Source: Gymnogyps californianus
Taxonomy: Eukaryota; Chordata; Aves; Accipitriformes; Cathartidae
Assembly (NCBI RefSeq): GCF_018139145.2
Contig: NC_059477.1
Location: 43,337,502-43,401,501, forward strand
Length of the DNA: 64,000 nucleotides
Direction of reading: 5' to 3'
Shown here: in pieces, positions 23,801 through 37,159 of the stretch
How positions within the stretch are numbered: the stretch's first letter is position 1
How the letters are laid out: every line of letters starts with the position of its first letter
Program-made: the position numbers and the translations under genes
The notes under the pieces: generated by a model
Databases searched by the model: none
What the model saw: only the letters and a program-made list of their open reading frames with translations
Told to the model about the DNA's origin: nothing

Positions 23801-26800
23801 ACCTTCACCAAATATAATACTTGAATATTTATCTGTTCCCCCCTGTGGAGTTTCTTGCAATGATTCTTACACGATTCTTGCAATGATTTCTTACAATATT
23901 CTAATAAACACACCATCTCTGCCCTAGCCGAACAGTGAAGTGGATTCTATTCTGGAACAGGAGTGACATAATTATCTAAGCACAGAAAATTATGGTCACA
24001 AAGTTAGCTAAGCACCAGCTGCTAGGCGATTATTGACACTAAAAAAAGCTACATGGGGGAAAAAAAAAGAAAGAAACCAAAATAAATCTGAGAGATTTAT
24101 GAAAAAAGGAAATCCAAAATAATATAAATGAGTCAATATCGTAAAGACGCTCAGTTAGAGGGATCTTCAATACTGGCCACTGCTGCAGGAAGGAGACCAG
24201 ACGTGTGGGGCAAGAGATCATCCTTCCCTTGTCAGTGGGGCTCCCTAAGGACAGACCTAGCTACTAACAGTTTGTAATTACAGCCTCCTATTGCAGCCTC
24301 CTGCTTCTGATGAAGATTTAGCATAATTATTCTGCAGTCAATATCTACAAGTTAAGTATTGGCTAGGTCTGACCAACAAATTAAGCCCATGTATTGTGCT
24401 TTGCTAAGCTATTAGCAGTACCCATGATCTCACACTTTATCCTACGAAGACCCCATCAGTTTGCAACAGCAGTCATTCGGAAGATGTGGTTAGAGACCTC
24501 ATTACATCTCATCCACCTTATACGGTGGCACACCCAGCACAAGACGTTGCATGTTGTAGGTACATCATCCTTCGTGTGGTCCGTGCCTTATTTACTGTCT
24601 GTCATCACAAGCTGCTAAGAGAATTCTTTATTTTCCTGTGGTCTCTCCTACTAACTCATCACTGAGAACCTGAATGCTCCCAGACATTAATGAATTTATC
24701 TCCACTGTGAGCTATCATCAGTTTTACAGGCAGCGAAACAGAGGAGCTCGCAAGAGGCCACACGGCAATATTTGCCCACGGACAAGCAGAGCTTCAGGTT
24801 AGAGCTCAGTGGGAAACCTCATCTTGTGCAGCACAGCAGAAATGCGTGCACTTCTGTCAGTCATGCCCTGCCTCGTGCTCCTTTCACGTTGGGAAACATT
24901 TGGGGGCTACCTGCAGCGAAACGCAGAAAATAAAATGAAACTTGCCTAGAAATTGTAATTCAATTATTTTTATTTCAGGTTTCGATACTTTAATATACAT
25001 GGGTAAACTCAGACATATAATCTCAAAAATTATGTGTTGTAATTCATGGTTCAGAGGATATTTTCGTTAAACTGCAAGTCTCCCTCTCTGTGGTTACCTG
25101 TTCCTGCTCTCAGAACATGTTACCCTGCACAGAAACACGAGTGGTTGGGCTCCGGTCTTGGCGAGAACGAGGGACGTGCGATGCCAAAGCATCACCTTTG
25201 GGACGATCCCCCAGCCCCTGGTTTTAACCAGATGTTTGCTGTGCCAACACATTACGTCCTTGGTACGATCTGTAGCCACTGAAGCAGAACAGCTAATTTT
25301 ACAAGTGCTTTACCCAACGTTCAAATTTACACGTCGATGAGAATTAAGCAGCTTGAAAAGCTTAGATGTTTGTTTTAAATTAGTTTTATATTTGGCTTCC
25401 CATTTAACTTGAATCTGAGTTTCTTTCTCCCCGCTATTTCCAAAAACAAGCGTTACATCGCTTTTATTGACAGCTAATTTTCCTCCTGACGTACCTTGTG
25501 CAAGAACTCCTCGTTTGACCTGCGGCAGCGCGCTCGCAGCACACGAGCCCCGGCTGCCCGCGCGCTGCTCCCGGCTCCGGCATCGCCTTCCCGCAGCCCC
25601 CGCGCTCTCCCCAGCAGCATCGCGTTTGCTGCTGAAATGAGCCTCCCCATGAAGCACGAGTATTATTTTTGACAAAGCTGAAGTGTCTCCGAAGAAGACA
25701 CTGCTTTGACTGTTATTTCCCCTAATTACAGTTATTTGATCTTCACATGGCAGAGCATTTAAGGCAGAAGGAGTAAAAGCAAAGCACGAGATGTTCTGGG
25801 GCTGATTACCCTCCGCCTGCTCCTGAGCCTGGAAATCCGCTTCCACCCTCTTGCTCTTCCTTGTCCCAAGGTTTTTCCTCTGAGAAAAAAAAGTATTTTC
25901 CACATGGCTGTGAGCATGTGGAAGCTAGCAATTATGATTTCCCTTCAAAATCATATTATAGTGAGGAGGCTGCAATTTTCACTGACAAAAGCCAAGCTGC
26001 TGGTGTTGGTTTCATTTGAATGAGACTGAACAGGGTCAGGCAATAAGGAATATATCTGCTCTTTTACCGAGTGAAGGCAGACCAGTACAGTCTTCAATGG
26101 GATTTTGCAGACAAAGCACCAGATTTATATCCAGCCTGTTCTCATTTTGCCACATGGATTATTTTCAGGTGGGACCCAAGGGTGCACGGACCCAACTATT
26201 ATCTCATCAAATCCAGAATTTGTCTGTGTAATAAACACTCCGGTTAGTGTACAAACCTTCCACTGCAAGTAAATCCTTTGGGTGGCTGGAGAAGAGCAGA
26301 GGAGTGCAGCAGAAATCTGGCAGAAACCCCCATCTCTGAAAATCCTGTCACCATTACAGGGGTGCTTGCCTGAAGGGAAGGGGAAAAAAAAAGCCGCTCT
26401 CTTGATGTGCTTGTTATTACTTATTTTCCCACCATGATGAGAGAGCATCTGACCGCAAGTCATAAACCCAGCTATTTATAGGCCTGTAATTAAACATCAC
26501 TGCAAGTGTGAAGACGCAAAAGCAGTGCCATCTGCCATGCATTTGTGGCACCATAAATATAGATGAAGTGCTGCCGCCCCTTTTGTCCTCCCCGGAAAAC
26601 TTCTTATTTCAACGGCCTTTCTGCAGCGACTGAAGCGCAGCTCCTGGCCCCTGCGGTGTTCATCCCACCAGAAAGCCTGCTGCCCTTGCCTTTTACGAAC
26701 TCAGCCCAAAGCCCGTTCAGAGCCTTTCCCAAGGGCTCAGCCATCGCGCGGGCACGTGGCGTCCCAGCAGTCGGCCAGGAGTGCTCCGCCGGGATGTACC

Positions 26801-27516
26801 TGCAGCGAACGCATCGGCACAGGCACCGACGGGGAGTTTCTGGTTAGGGGCCGAAAGCTCCAGCGTCCTTCCCCCTGTCAAATCACTGCTCTAGTTAGTA
26901 ACTCGGAAAAAAAAAAAGTCTATGTATAGCACATTTGAAATGTTATTTTAATCGCAGTCAGATGAAATTCATCTGAAATTACTCACTGTAGAAAAACTGT
27001 ATTTGGCAAACTACAGCACTGCAAAATAGACTTGAATCCCAGCATTTGGGGTCTCGGTGAAGAGTGCTGGTCGGCAGGTCTGGGGTGAGCTGCTGGCTCT
27101 GCTTCCCTCCCCGTCCGCGGGCAGAGCGATGGTAAGTCCTCGTGCCGAACGGGAGAGGACTCTGACAAGCCACGGTCCATCGGCTTGTCCCAGCTTCCAC
27201 ATCCCAAAGCACTACAAACGTCTTAATGTCTTTGGGAAGCCAACTCTCGCCATTTTTCCACCATGAATTGCTGTGAATTGCAGCAGGACAGGGACGTACC
27301 CTTGGGTAAGCAAGTTTGGATAGAGTTGTACAATTAACTGGGCAACTGCTCTCCGGGGTTTTTTTTCTTTCTATAGATCAACACTTTAATTAAAAGCAGT
27401 TTTCAACTAACGGAACAACCTTAATATAACTTGCGAGACAAGACTAGCTGTCTAAGGGGAAGCCTGGTGTTTCTGGGCTGAAGGGGCTGATGTGCGCAGT
27501 GGGGTGGGCGAGGGGG
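20871..27516. other. noncoding unique DNA
   Basis: No gene or transposon recognised. Landmarks are a 22-base T run at 23187-23208, a 23-bp tandem duplication at 23852-23896 and a short CpG-rich patch at 25505-25625. The 197-codon minus frame at 25310-25903 crosses that CpG patch and has no recognisable domain. Confidence 0.55.
23852..23896. repeat. 23-bp tandem duplication
   Basis: TTCTTGCAATGATTCTTACA at 23852 is repeated at 23875 with one inserted T. Two copies. Confidence 0.7.
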
Positions 27517-27567
27517 ACCGTGCCGTCTCCCCAGCACCGTGCCGTTCCCCCAGCACCGTGCCCTGCG
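27517..27567. repeat. 19-bp minisatellite, about 2.6 copies
   Basis: ACCGTGCCGTCTCCCCAGC (27517-27535) is followed by a near-identical copy (27536-27554) and the start of a third. It lies inside a GC-rich patch with overlapping spurious frames. Confidence 0.75.
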
Positions 27568-28984
27568 GGTCCCCGGGGAAGGGCGACCGGGAGCCGGAGC
27601 AGCCCCTCTGGCAGGCTCCAACCCGTCTGTGGAGGCTGGGCTTCAGGACAGAAGGCAAAGACGGTATTCACCATAAAACTGCTTTGCGAAAGTCGCTTGG
27701 AAGGTCATGAAGGACTAGGGAAGGTGAAGCTGTGGCTGAGGTTCACCGCTCTCACGTGGCTATTCCCGCGCTGGGACTTGGATGCAGCTCCTGCGTGGAA
27801 GAAATGGCCTCAAAGACATAAAATCTCCTCTCTTAGCCCTGCTGCGAGGGCTGCCCTGGTTACACCCTGGCTGGCACCGCTCCTGCCAGGCTTTTGGGGA
27901 GCGTCCTGGGCTTCATGTTGAATTCCCCAGCCCCTGTCCCCTCGGCACTGCTGCCGTGCCCCGGTCCCCGACTAGGTCTGCGGTGGCCTCGGGGCTGCCT
28001 GCCACACATCTGCTGCCACCCCGGCTACGGACCACAGAGCAGAAAACTGCTTGTACGTGGATAACAATGACAAAAATAGCCCGTAAGGAAGCATGTGATG
28101 CCCTGCAAATAATTTTGAGAACTGCTCTTGAGCAGTTTAGATAAGGCTTAATTACAAGTGAGTTACCAGAAAATGCAGAAGGTGCGAGAGGGCAACTCCG
28201 GCTTCTGCAGAGCCCGGTGCAATTCCCATCCAAATTAATGAAATAAAAATCCATCTTTAACACGGGATAAGTCAAGTATTCCAGAGCCAAATCATATCCC
28301 TAGATAGAAGGCACTTCAAGTGGAAAATGTGTAGTTCAGGATGGGGGTTTTTGCCCACACTACTTTCCCTTTGACCTAGCAATGTGGTGCTCCGGGGGTG
28401 GGGAGACAGACTCAGCTGTTCTTCCTGTACCGAGTTTCATTTTTGCTGACGGATGATGAAGCACCCCAGCCTGAAGAGAACAACTACCTTCAAATTTAAA
28501 AGGGAAATTTAAAATTTAAAATTAAAATCTCGCTCTAAAAGAAAGGTATTACCTGGGGTAAGGTAAGGGTTTGAGCGTGACTTCTACCCCTTAGAGCAGT
28601 CCTGGTGAGAGCAGAGGTCCTTGTTTTGGCCAAATCTAGCTAGAGCCAACAAAAATTGAAAGCAAAATTTCATCCTCAGAGAACAAAAACTTTTCTTGCT
28701 TTTTATAAAATATGACCCTGTAAAAGGAATAACACATTTTTACAGTATGTGAAAAGCCTCTGGACTAGAGGAAGGAGCATGCCATTTTTAAGTTGTTCCA
28801 CCAGAACAAATTTAATTTTCAGCCATGACCGTTAATAACATTCATTGGGCCAAGGAGATCTCGACCAGGTTTCCAACCCACGGAGCTGGCACGGTAACTC
28901 CCAGCTCTATTTCCCCCTCGGCAGCTCTGGGGCTCCGGCTGCCTGACCTGCCGGCAGGAGAAGCCCACTCCTCCAGTACCGCAA
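27568..28984. other. noncoding unique DNA
   Basis: GC-rich at the left, AT-rich near 28480-28560 (TTTAAAATTTAAAATTAAAA-type low complexity). No exon or transposon recognised. Confidence 0.55.
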
Positions 28985-29029
28985 CCTGCCTGCACCAGCC
29001 CTGCCTGCACCAGCCCTGCCTGCACCAGA
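28985..29029. repeat. 15-bp minisatellite, three copies
   Basis: Three tandem copies of CCTGCCTGCACCAGC at 28985, 29000 and 29015, identical except for the last base of the third. The unit is a multiple of three, so frames through it stay open, which explains the repetitive peptide-like open frames here. Confidence 0.85.
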
Positions 29030-32000
29030 TCGGCGCCTGCACTGGCCCCTCTGGAAGGGGTGCACAAACCAGGGGGGTTCCCCCAAGAAACGGGCCATTT
29101 TCTTACTCCCTGTCCCCTTTACCCAGTAACCCAAAGGCCACGAGAGATCACCCGACACGGGCCAAGCGCTGACAGAAAGCCATCCTCCGCGTGAAGGACC
29201 TGGCCGCTTATCTCTGCACCGCTTTGTGCCGACCAGCAAACACCAGCTGATACCGCAGGCAGAAAGATAATAGGAGAGCCTGTAACTACAGACGGTGCCA
29301 TGCTCTGTACGTAGAAGGGGTTGCACAGATAACTTTAGCGCGGCATTTCTTAATCTACTCTGGTTTGTTCTGGACCCTTAATATCCTTTCCTTTACATTT
29401 ATCAATATGTCTATATTCAAAAATGTGTGTAGGCAGCCCTGGGCTGCCACGGAGCCTGAAGCCAGGCGGGAGGACTGCAGACCAGGCTCTGCTACTGACT
29501 GCAGCGTAAGGCTGGGCGACTGAATATTTGCTATTTATTGCATGTGTTCTGAGTCATTTTTACACCGGGTTGGGTACGTGGGTGCTTGCAGCCGTGCCAG
29601 CTGTGTGAGCGGCCAGAAGTCACCCCGCAAGGACGTGCTGCTGAACGCCAGCCAGGGGAAAGCTCTGAAACGATGTTCTCTTGACATGCCTTTTTAATCC
29701 TAATTTATGTCCTTCACATAGTTATCTTTTCCAACCATTTTCTAAAACCTTTCCTAAACACGTTAACTTCTGTGATTTTACAGGCTGCTGAAATCACTTA
29801 CATTCAGAGCAAATCCCTAAATTATCATCTTGGGAGCCCGGCTGTGTTATTACAGGTTAATCCTGTGCTTGGTTACTAACAAAGATACTGGCAGGCAAGC
29901 CCAGGGCTCTGCACTAACAGCAATATCGTCCCCTTAAGCTCTCTCAACCAACAATGCACAGATTTGCCTGCTAATTATTTAAATACTAGATGGAGATAAC
30001 CAGGGATGCAATTCAGTTTCTAGTATCAGGTGAGCTAAGAGGCTGAGCCTGTAGCACCCCCAATAGCAGCCCCAGTTTTGCTCCTCTCCTTGCTGCTGTG
30101 AAGGTACGGTCTTGCTCTTTGCTTTTGCAAATACCCGTGATGAGCTCGTGCCTTTGCTTTGGGACAAGCAGATATATCACAGGGAATTTTGAGGTTTTGG
30201 GGAATTTGAGGTTTCGGTTCTCTCCATTCCCAACCTCAGTGAGCTCTTTGGCAGGAGAGACTTTGCCGTGCCGATGTCGGTGCCCACCAGCCGGCTGGGC
30301 CCATGCCGTCACCCACCCGAGCATGCCGCAGCAGGGGCCGGGCCGGTGTGCCTTGCCCACGGTCCCCTCCCTGAGCGAGAGCCCGCAGCAGCACAGCCAG
30401 CAGTGCAGGGCACCGCAAGCTGCGGGCGAGACGAACCTTTCAAGGCAGCGACACCACAAGCGTTTTACAAACCGGTACAAGTACCGACACCAAAGATTTC
30501 CTGGCGAAAGTCAATTCAAAACCCACGCGCTGCCGTTCGGTGAACACGTGCGGTGTGTAGGGTCTGCAAAACGCACGCCGGCTCATCGCAAGGTGCTGCT
30601 AACAAATGCACAGGCTGCACCTACCGGAGCTCGACTGCAGGTTGCTTGCGTGCAGTGCTTAATTAAAACATGACAGAAAATGATGTTTGAGGAAAGTTAG
30701 GTCAGGTTTCTGCTCTGCATTGATTTTAATTGGGTTTCCTGCTCTCAGACGTCAGGCTAACCGATCCCCAGTTCACACAAGCCTGCACTGCGTGGCCCCT
30801 GGCTAGCTGGGCAAAGCATCCAGCTGCCGGCTGGAGCAGAGAAAATAAAGCTCGTACCTGAATGCTGCCAGGGGCTGGTACTTTGCTCCGGAGGAGGTAC
30901 CACGGTAGCTGCAGGAGATGCCACGAGCCGGGCTCTGTGCGCCCGAGCGCAGGAGCTGGGGCTGCAGTGCCGCTGTGCGCGCGCAGAGCAGAACTGTGGA
31001 GGAGCATCCTCTGAAAAATTCCCAGCCTGAAACCCGTACAAACCCAACGCTGTTTCCAAATTGCTCTCTGGGAACAGGCGTGCAGAGTGAAAAAAAAAAA
31101 GCCCTGAAGCACAGCGTTTCCATCTCTGAGCAGCTCATGTGCTAGAGTGGCTACGCTTAACCGGTTTCAAAACCTGAGCCTTTTTAAAAACGTTTCCATG
31201 CATATCAAGAGCTCTAATTACTCGCTGGGGGAAGAACAGTGTTTTGTAAACACCCCAGAGGTCTTCACCGTCAGAGAGAGCTTATGAACAGTCAGACTTT
31301 GCTCTGTTTCTTCCTACCCATACTTTTAATATGTTGGAAAAGTTTTCAATGTCCCCTTAAAACTACAGAGGGATTAATTTACTTTTCTAATACCAGACAC
31401 CAAGTTGCATCTTGTTCCAGATACCATGCGTAATAAAAGTAAACAAACACCCCACTTTAACCAAACCTCAAAACCAGAAGGAAAGACCTTTCTGACCCGT
31501 AACGGGGGAGGCACGCTCTTGCTCTGAGCGAGGAGAGCAGCTTCGTGACCGATGCTTCAAGGAGAGGGTAACCCCGGCCGGCAGCCCCCCCGGCAGCGTG
31601 ACCAGGCGCCTTTCCCTCTGTGCTGCCGTGGCACAGCCAGCCCTGCCATGGAAAATCGCACGGAGGTTATGTTTGCAGGGTTATGGCCTAAATATTCCTA
31701 GGCAAATCTATTTGACCTGTACGCTATCTCTCCTCTGGGGACCCCCAAACAGGATCATCCACGTAATTTGCCGCTTCATTGGCCAGATAAAGTTTAAAAC
31801 TCCAAAACAGCATGGCCTTTAAATCCTATGCCAAAAGAGAGGGGGAAAACAAGACAAACCAAATGAAAAAACACAACCCAAAATTTCTTGAAAAATTAGC
31901 TCTACAAATACATGCATAGTTTGGACAGTCCTCCAAAGATTGAATTATAAATTCAAATGTATGGAAGATCTCCACCAATAATAATAATAATAATAAAAAT

Positions 32001-35000
32001 CCCTTCCCAAGCTCAGGGCTTATCGTTGTGATTAGAGCTCCCCTTAGTGGGTTGCAAGGGGGGGACACCCTGGAATCGCTGTCCCCATCAGCAGGTGAGG
32101 GACAGACAGACAGGCTTCCCCTCGGAAGGTCTCCTGACCCGCAGGCAGAGGCGCGGTGGTGGGCAGCAGCCCCGGGCAGCCCCTGCCTGCACGCTGCCCT
32201 CGCACGTAGCCGGGGTGCGCAGGGTGGACCTCAGGCCATCTCCGCACCGGTGGGCACTGAGGACAGAGCTGCCCTAACATCCCCTCCGAGGGAGCTCAGG
32301 GCTCCTCGCCCCGGCTGAACCCCTTTTTCTCCCAGCTATGAGTGCCAGCAGCCGTGCCAGCGCTGGGCTGGGCTGGTGGGGCAGTGACGGCACCCTGGGG
32401 CCGGGCAACGGCCAGCCAGCATTTCAGAAAGCCCATCTTCCAGGGGCTGCAGCAGAGGCTTGGGGTTATCGCCAGCCCCAGAGGGCCCCGCAGCCACCAC
32501 ATAGGATATTTCACGGCACCTACCCCATTCCCAGAAAGCTAACCACACTGTCCAGCTCCAGGCGGGAATTTCCTGTGCAACTCATCCCAAGCAAACCCAT
32601 ACACCTTTCTGCTGTGAGACACAAGATTCGGGGCGGGGGGGGGAAGTCTTAAAGTCTATATTGCAAACAAGCATTGAAAAAAATCTCTTTGGGTGGCAGC
32701 AGGACTGCCTGGAGATGCTCACCAGGCCAAGAGCTGGGCTGGATCCACTGTAACGCAGCTTTGCAAACATGCAGAAGAAAGCTCACATCCACACAAAACA
32801 TCCTTCAGGTACATGGCACAAGGAAAATGCCTTTGGGGATCGAGTTGCTGGGTATTACAAGTGCAATTGCCCAACCCTGGATGAATAACGCAGCATTTTC
32901 CAATGAACCCTCAAATGGGGTAAAGAACTCGTTCCGACTCTGCTTGTGCTTCTTCTGCTCATTTGAACAAGTTAATAAGCTTCCTAGCAGCTATAACCCC
33001 CAAAACACGATTCTTTCTATAAAACAGGCGCAGAAAAAAAAGGAGTACAGGCAGCAGAAACAAGATGCTGACTCAGCATCAGTCTTTAGTGCATGGGATA
33101 GCGTAAGAGCAGCTGGAGTTTGTGTTTCCTTGTGTGTTCACCGAGGTATCACGTAACACGCTGTTATAGCTATATCCCTCCTCCTCAGAATCACCAAATA
33201 CTCTCGGGGTTGCTGACAGCACAGACAAAGCCCATACAAGAGGTTTGGCTGCATTTTCAGCCGAGAGAAGCTGGCTCCCGGGAGGCTTGGGGTGATGGAG
33301 ACTGTCGGCCACGCCGTGTTCGGTGGGCTTGGCCGCCCGCGGTGCCCCATCTGCTCCCCCAGTACCATTTCCACTCACAGGTCCAGCGCCGGGCTGCGCT
33401 GCAGCTTATCTGCATTTAACGCAAGACCCTATTGATTGAAAACCCTTTGTACTTTCTAACAGGCAGCCTCCTGCGGGCCCTCGTTCCGGGGCTTGCTTCA
33501 TCCTACGGCTCCTGGGAATCAGTTTTCACAGACGCTTCATGCTTTAAAGTCAACTTCTGCCATCTGTGATGTCCCAACCCTCCTTCTTAAGGCTACGCTG
33601 AGGTTCCTCGTCTGCTCGTCCCACGCGCACGTCTGAATTCTGCAGCCAGTCGCACCGCTGCACCGGGAGGGTTTCAGCTGCAGTTTGGTACTCGCCTTAA
33701 AAGTTAAACTGGGAACTCAGCGTCCCTCCTCGTGCCGATGGAGGTAGTTTTGGTGGCAATTTCTGAGACACCTATTTTAATTCTGCCAGGAAAAGTTTCT
33801 TTGTTTTAAATTAGCAGAAGACGCCGTAAGAAAGAGCATGCCAGAATTAAAAGGATAAAGGAGAGAAATTAATTTAGGTCTGCAGGCAGTAATGAGAAAT
33901 ATCTATGTTAATAATAAATGTAAAGCCCAATAAAAGTAACGATGTACCTACACCCATTGTGCTGAAGTGGGTTTATTTTAATGTCCCTAATAGGTCATTT
34001 CATGCCTGCTTTACCGCAGCCAGCCTCCCCTCCTGCCTTCCCTCTCATTCAGGGCACACTGTCCTCTTGCAAGTGGCTCGTCCTGTGCCTCAGCTCTACA
34101 TATTTATTATTATTATTATTAAAAAAATGTTAATATTTTGTTTGCCTTCCTGGCAGGAGCATGCAACCACCACAGTCCTTCGCATTGCCCACCAGGCAAG
34201 CCAGCGCCCCGGCCCTGTGCCAGGGTTAGACCATGCTGCGGGGCAGGTAAACCCACCACCCGGGGCAGCTCGGGAGGGGACGGGGAGAGAAGTCTGGCAG
34301 TGTGCAGGGGGGGGAAAAAGCAATGATGTAGTGCTGAGAAAGTCAAAGGCGAGAGGAACTGAGCCAGGACCAGAAACTGCCTATGCAGAGGGGCCCAGAG
34401 GCTGGAGGACGGGATCTGGCAACACCCCAGCGCCCAAGCAGAGCCGTGGTCAGCAAAATGCAGCCTGAGCCTCCTCCAGCTCGGCCGACACCAGGAGAGG
34501 ACGGGTCTCCTGACTCCCGGCGGTTATTCATTGCACCAAGCATTGCACCAGAAGCGCAGCCCTTCTGCACCACTCCTGCCCGCTCCGTTTCCACGCAGGC
34601 AGCTGTGTGGAGGAGTCCGGAACCCCGCCAGCGACGCAGGAGGACTCGTTACGGTGCAAAGCAAACCCAAAGAAAGGCTGAACCCCAAAAGCAGAGAAAT
34701 AAACCCGGGATTCTCACCGGGGCTGAGCTGGGGCCGCCCCTCCGGCCGGTGCCGCTGCGGGAGGGGAGCGACGCAGAGCGGGGCTCTCGGCCGCAGGGCT
34801 CCAAAGGAGCTGGCGCGACACAGAGGTTTTAGGAAAATGTACCAACTTTTCTGCCTGACCCAGGCCTTATCTTCTGCACCAGGCGAACGGCAGAAAGAAG
34901 ATAAAAAAGAAAACGGCCTACCAGATAAAAGGTCATCATCTGTTCATGAGTGTCCAAATAGTTGTAAAAAACAAATTACCGAGATTTTTCTGGTTTTTTT

Positions 35001-35179
35001 TTCCCCTGCCTTTTCTTCATCTTTTTTCATGTGATTGATTTTTTTTCTATAAGAAAAAAAAAAAAACCCAACAGTTTAGAAAGAAGGCAGGGACAGCTGG
35101 TTATAGTTGGAGCCAGTCACTTTGTTTTTCCTAATTCTGTATTACTTGTATCACACTTAAAATCACTTATTGTTATTGC
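29030..35179. other. noncoding unique DNA with GC-rich patches
   Basis: GC-rich patches near 30240-30420, 32090-32320 and 34580-34830 alternate with AT-rich sequence. An (AAT)n microsatellite lies at 31977-31996, another TTATTATTATT tract at about 34103-34120 and a G-run near 32632. Frames of up to 191 codons occur in the GC-rich patches, but each is overlapped by others and none is recognisable. Confidence 0.55.
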
Positions 35180-35215
35180 ATTCCCAAGAGCCTTTTCCCC
35201 AAGGCTCTTGAGAAT
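35180..35215. other. perfect hairpin, 10-bp stem with outer pairs
   Basis: CAAGAGCCTT (35185-35194) and AAGGCTCTTG (35201-35210) are exact reverse complements around a 6-base loop, TTCCCC. Beyond one mismatch, ATTC (35180-35183) pairs with GAAT (35212-35215). Role unknown; it lies at the edge of an AT-rich motif-dense block. Confidence 0.75.
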
Positions 35216-35229
35216 TCTCCATCAAGTTG

Positions 35230-35570
35230 CTAAATGATACTGAAAAGTTTTAGAGACAATGAATGTGAAGATTATCAAATTATAGTAGTATAAAATATTT
35301 TCTTCTGCTAACAAATATTTAAATTTGTTTTAAATATACTATTTCCATGAACATGCCATTTGAGTTAATTACTTTACTGTAAATGCACCTCTTAAATAAT
35401 TGCTAAACCTCAAGAAATGCTTTCAATAATTGACTGCGTTTTCATAAGGAAAAATGGTGTTATTAAATCCAAATTAAATGCACATTTGAGACACTTAACT
35501 TAGAGTGCTAACATAGCAAGCATTTTCATACTGTGTAAGAAATAACTTTGGAAATTAATGGCAGGAAACA
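35230..35570. promoter_or_regulatory. AT-rich block (possible conserved noncoding element)
   Basis: Low-CpG, AT-rich, non-repetitive sequence with AAATATTTAAATTTGTTTTAAA-like forkhead/homeobox-rich segments, GAGTTAATTAC near 35363 and several TTAAAT/AATAATTG motifs. It resembles vertebrate enhancer sequence by texture only. Confidence 0.18.
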
Positions 35571-36469
35571 GTCACTCTACAGTCATCTACCGTCATCCCC
35601 TTCCTGCTTTTTTTCTGACTCCCACATATATTAGAACATCTTTAATGAATGTACCGAAAGTTTGTAAGCAATTTCAAGTTTAAGATGCGCAGCATCCACA
35701 GTTCTCGTCACAGGGTTTTTGTCAGCCCAAACCAGGTGGCTAGATTAGGACGATCGGGGCTAGTTATTGTTTGAGGGTTTTGTTCAGTCAAGAATTGGGC
35801 ATAAATTTAAGCAAGCCCAGGGCGTGCACATCGCGCCGAGGAAAGGCTGCTTGTTTTCTGGTAGGACTGAAGAGCCGCAGACCTGACCCTTCGGTACCTG
35901 GGCAGTTTCCACACATAGAGGTGCCAGCAGCCCACCAGTCCCCAGTCCCACCAGTTCCCTGCTGAGCCTGGGTAAGCTCTGGGGCAAGTCCTGTGTTTCC
36001 TCCCTGCCGGTTCCTCAAGTTTCTCAGAGAAGTCACTGGTTTGGGAAAACTTTAAATCGTTACTCAAATCACCTGAAGCAGAACACCAATTTTCTCCCTC
36101 CGGATCTACTTTGGCATCCTATATTTCTCATACCTTGACATGCAATGTTAATCTTAGATAAGTCTCCCTTTATGCATCTCTATTCCCTTCGTTGCCCTTG
36201 GCCTTTTAAGTACGTGGTATTTTACTTCAAAGTAGTGTTAGCGCTTTCAGGAGGAGCCGTAAGATCCAAGCCTGAGAAGATAGCATCGAAAACAATCTCA
36301 GCATTTTCCAAATCAGACTTAATAAGAAGTCTGTGCGCTATCAAAGACAGTAGATTTGATTCCACAAAGAAATACAGACGTTAGCACTAGAGGGAGGTAT
36401 TTCTCCATGTACCTTGGGTTCAGAGCCGCTGAAAACCAGCAAAACCTGGCAGCAGAGAAAGGGAATCTG
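35571..36469. other. noncoding unique DNA
   Basis: No gene, RNA or transposon recognised. Confidence 0.6.
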
Positions 36470-36630
36470 TAATATTAAACTACGTTAATCAACTGCAATT
36501 AATAAGAGTGAGCTGCAACTCATCGTAATCAGCTCCCATCAGTTGCCAGTGATAAACACATTACCAAGCAACAGATAATGAACTGATATTTAAACTGAAT
36601 TACATTATTTAATGTATAGAAAGTTTCACA
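36470..36630. promoter_or_regulatory. AT-rich, motif-dense block (possible conserved noncoding element)
   Basis: Contains CGTTAATCAACTGCAATTAATAAG-like sequence around 36483, TCGTAATCAGC near 36525, ACAGATAATGAACTGATA near 36570 and ATTACATTATTTAATG near 36600. These give several homeodomain, HNF1-like and GATA-like sites in 160 bp. Inferred from motif density only. Confidence 0.2.
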
Positions 36631-37159
36631 GTGTCTTACAGAGCAGATTGTTTACATGTTTATTCCAAGGAGCAAGAGAACTTCAGTGCAAGATCCTGGG
36701 AGTGGGAGCTGGCAGTGGAGAATGCTAGCATCGATTGACTGGAGGGGGTTAAACTGTCCTTCCCGGTAGCAGCACCCAATACAGTTTTGCATAAGACAAA
36801 TATCTGAATTTAAAAGTCGCAGGGATCTGCTAAACACGCTAATTACATTGCTACAAAAAAGCGATCGGTGGTGACGACTTGTGCAGCGCCTGCCAACACT
36901 CGGTGCCTGTGCATTTCTGACATAGATGAGAAGGGCTTTTTAATTTCTCTCTTCACAGTCTGGAAGAAACTCTTTCTAAAAATCTGTAACACTAGCGGGA
37001 TAAAAAAGTCCAGCAGCTAGTTCCTGTGCCTACCCGAGTCTGCGGTACAGCACAGCTTTCCCGCAGCTTGGTATTTCAGAAAACTTGCGTAAACTTGGAA
37101 AAGAAAAAAAAAGAAGAAAAAAAGGAGCTATGGACTGATCACAGCAATTTGTAGTCAAC
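36631..37159. other. noncoding unique DNA
   Basis: No gene recognised. A purine-rich A/AAG tract lies at about 37100-37125, just before the CpG-rich patch. Confidence 0.6.

Noticed and set aside
25310..25903. 197-codon minus frame
   Set aside because: Crosses a CpG-rich patch; the peptide shows no recognisable domain or compositional sign of a real protein.
35180..35215. Hairpin considered as a microRNA precursor
   Set aside because: The stem is far shorter than a pre-miRNA and no known mature sequence is recognised.
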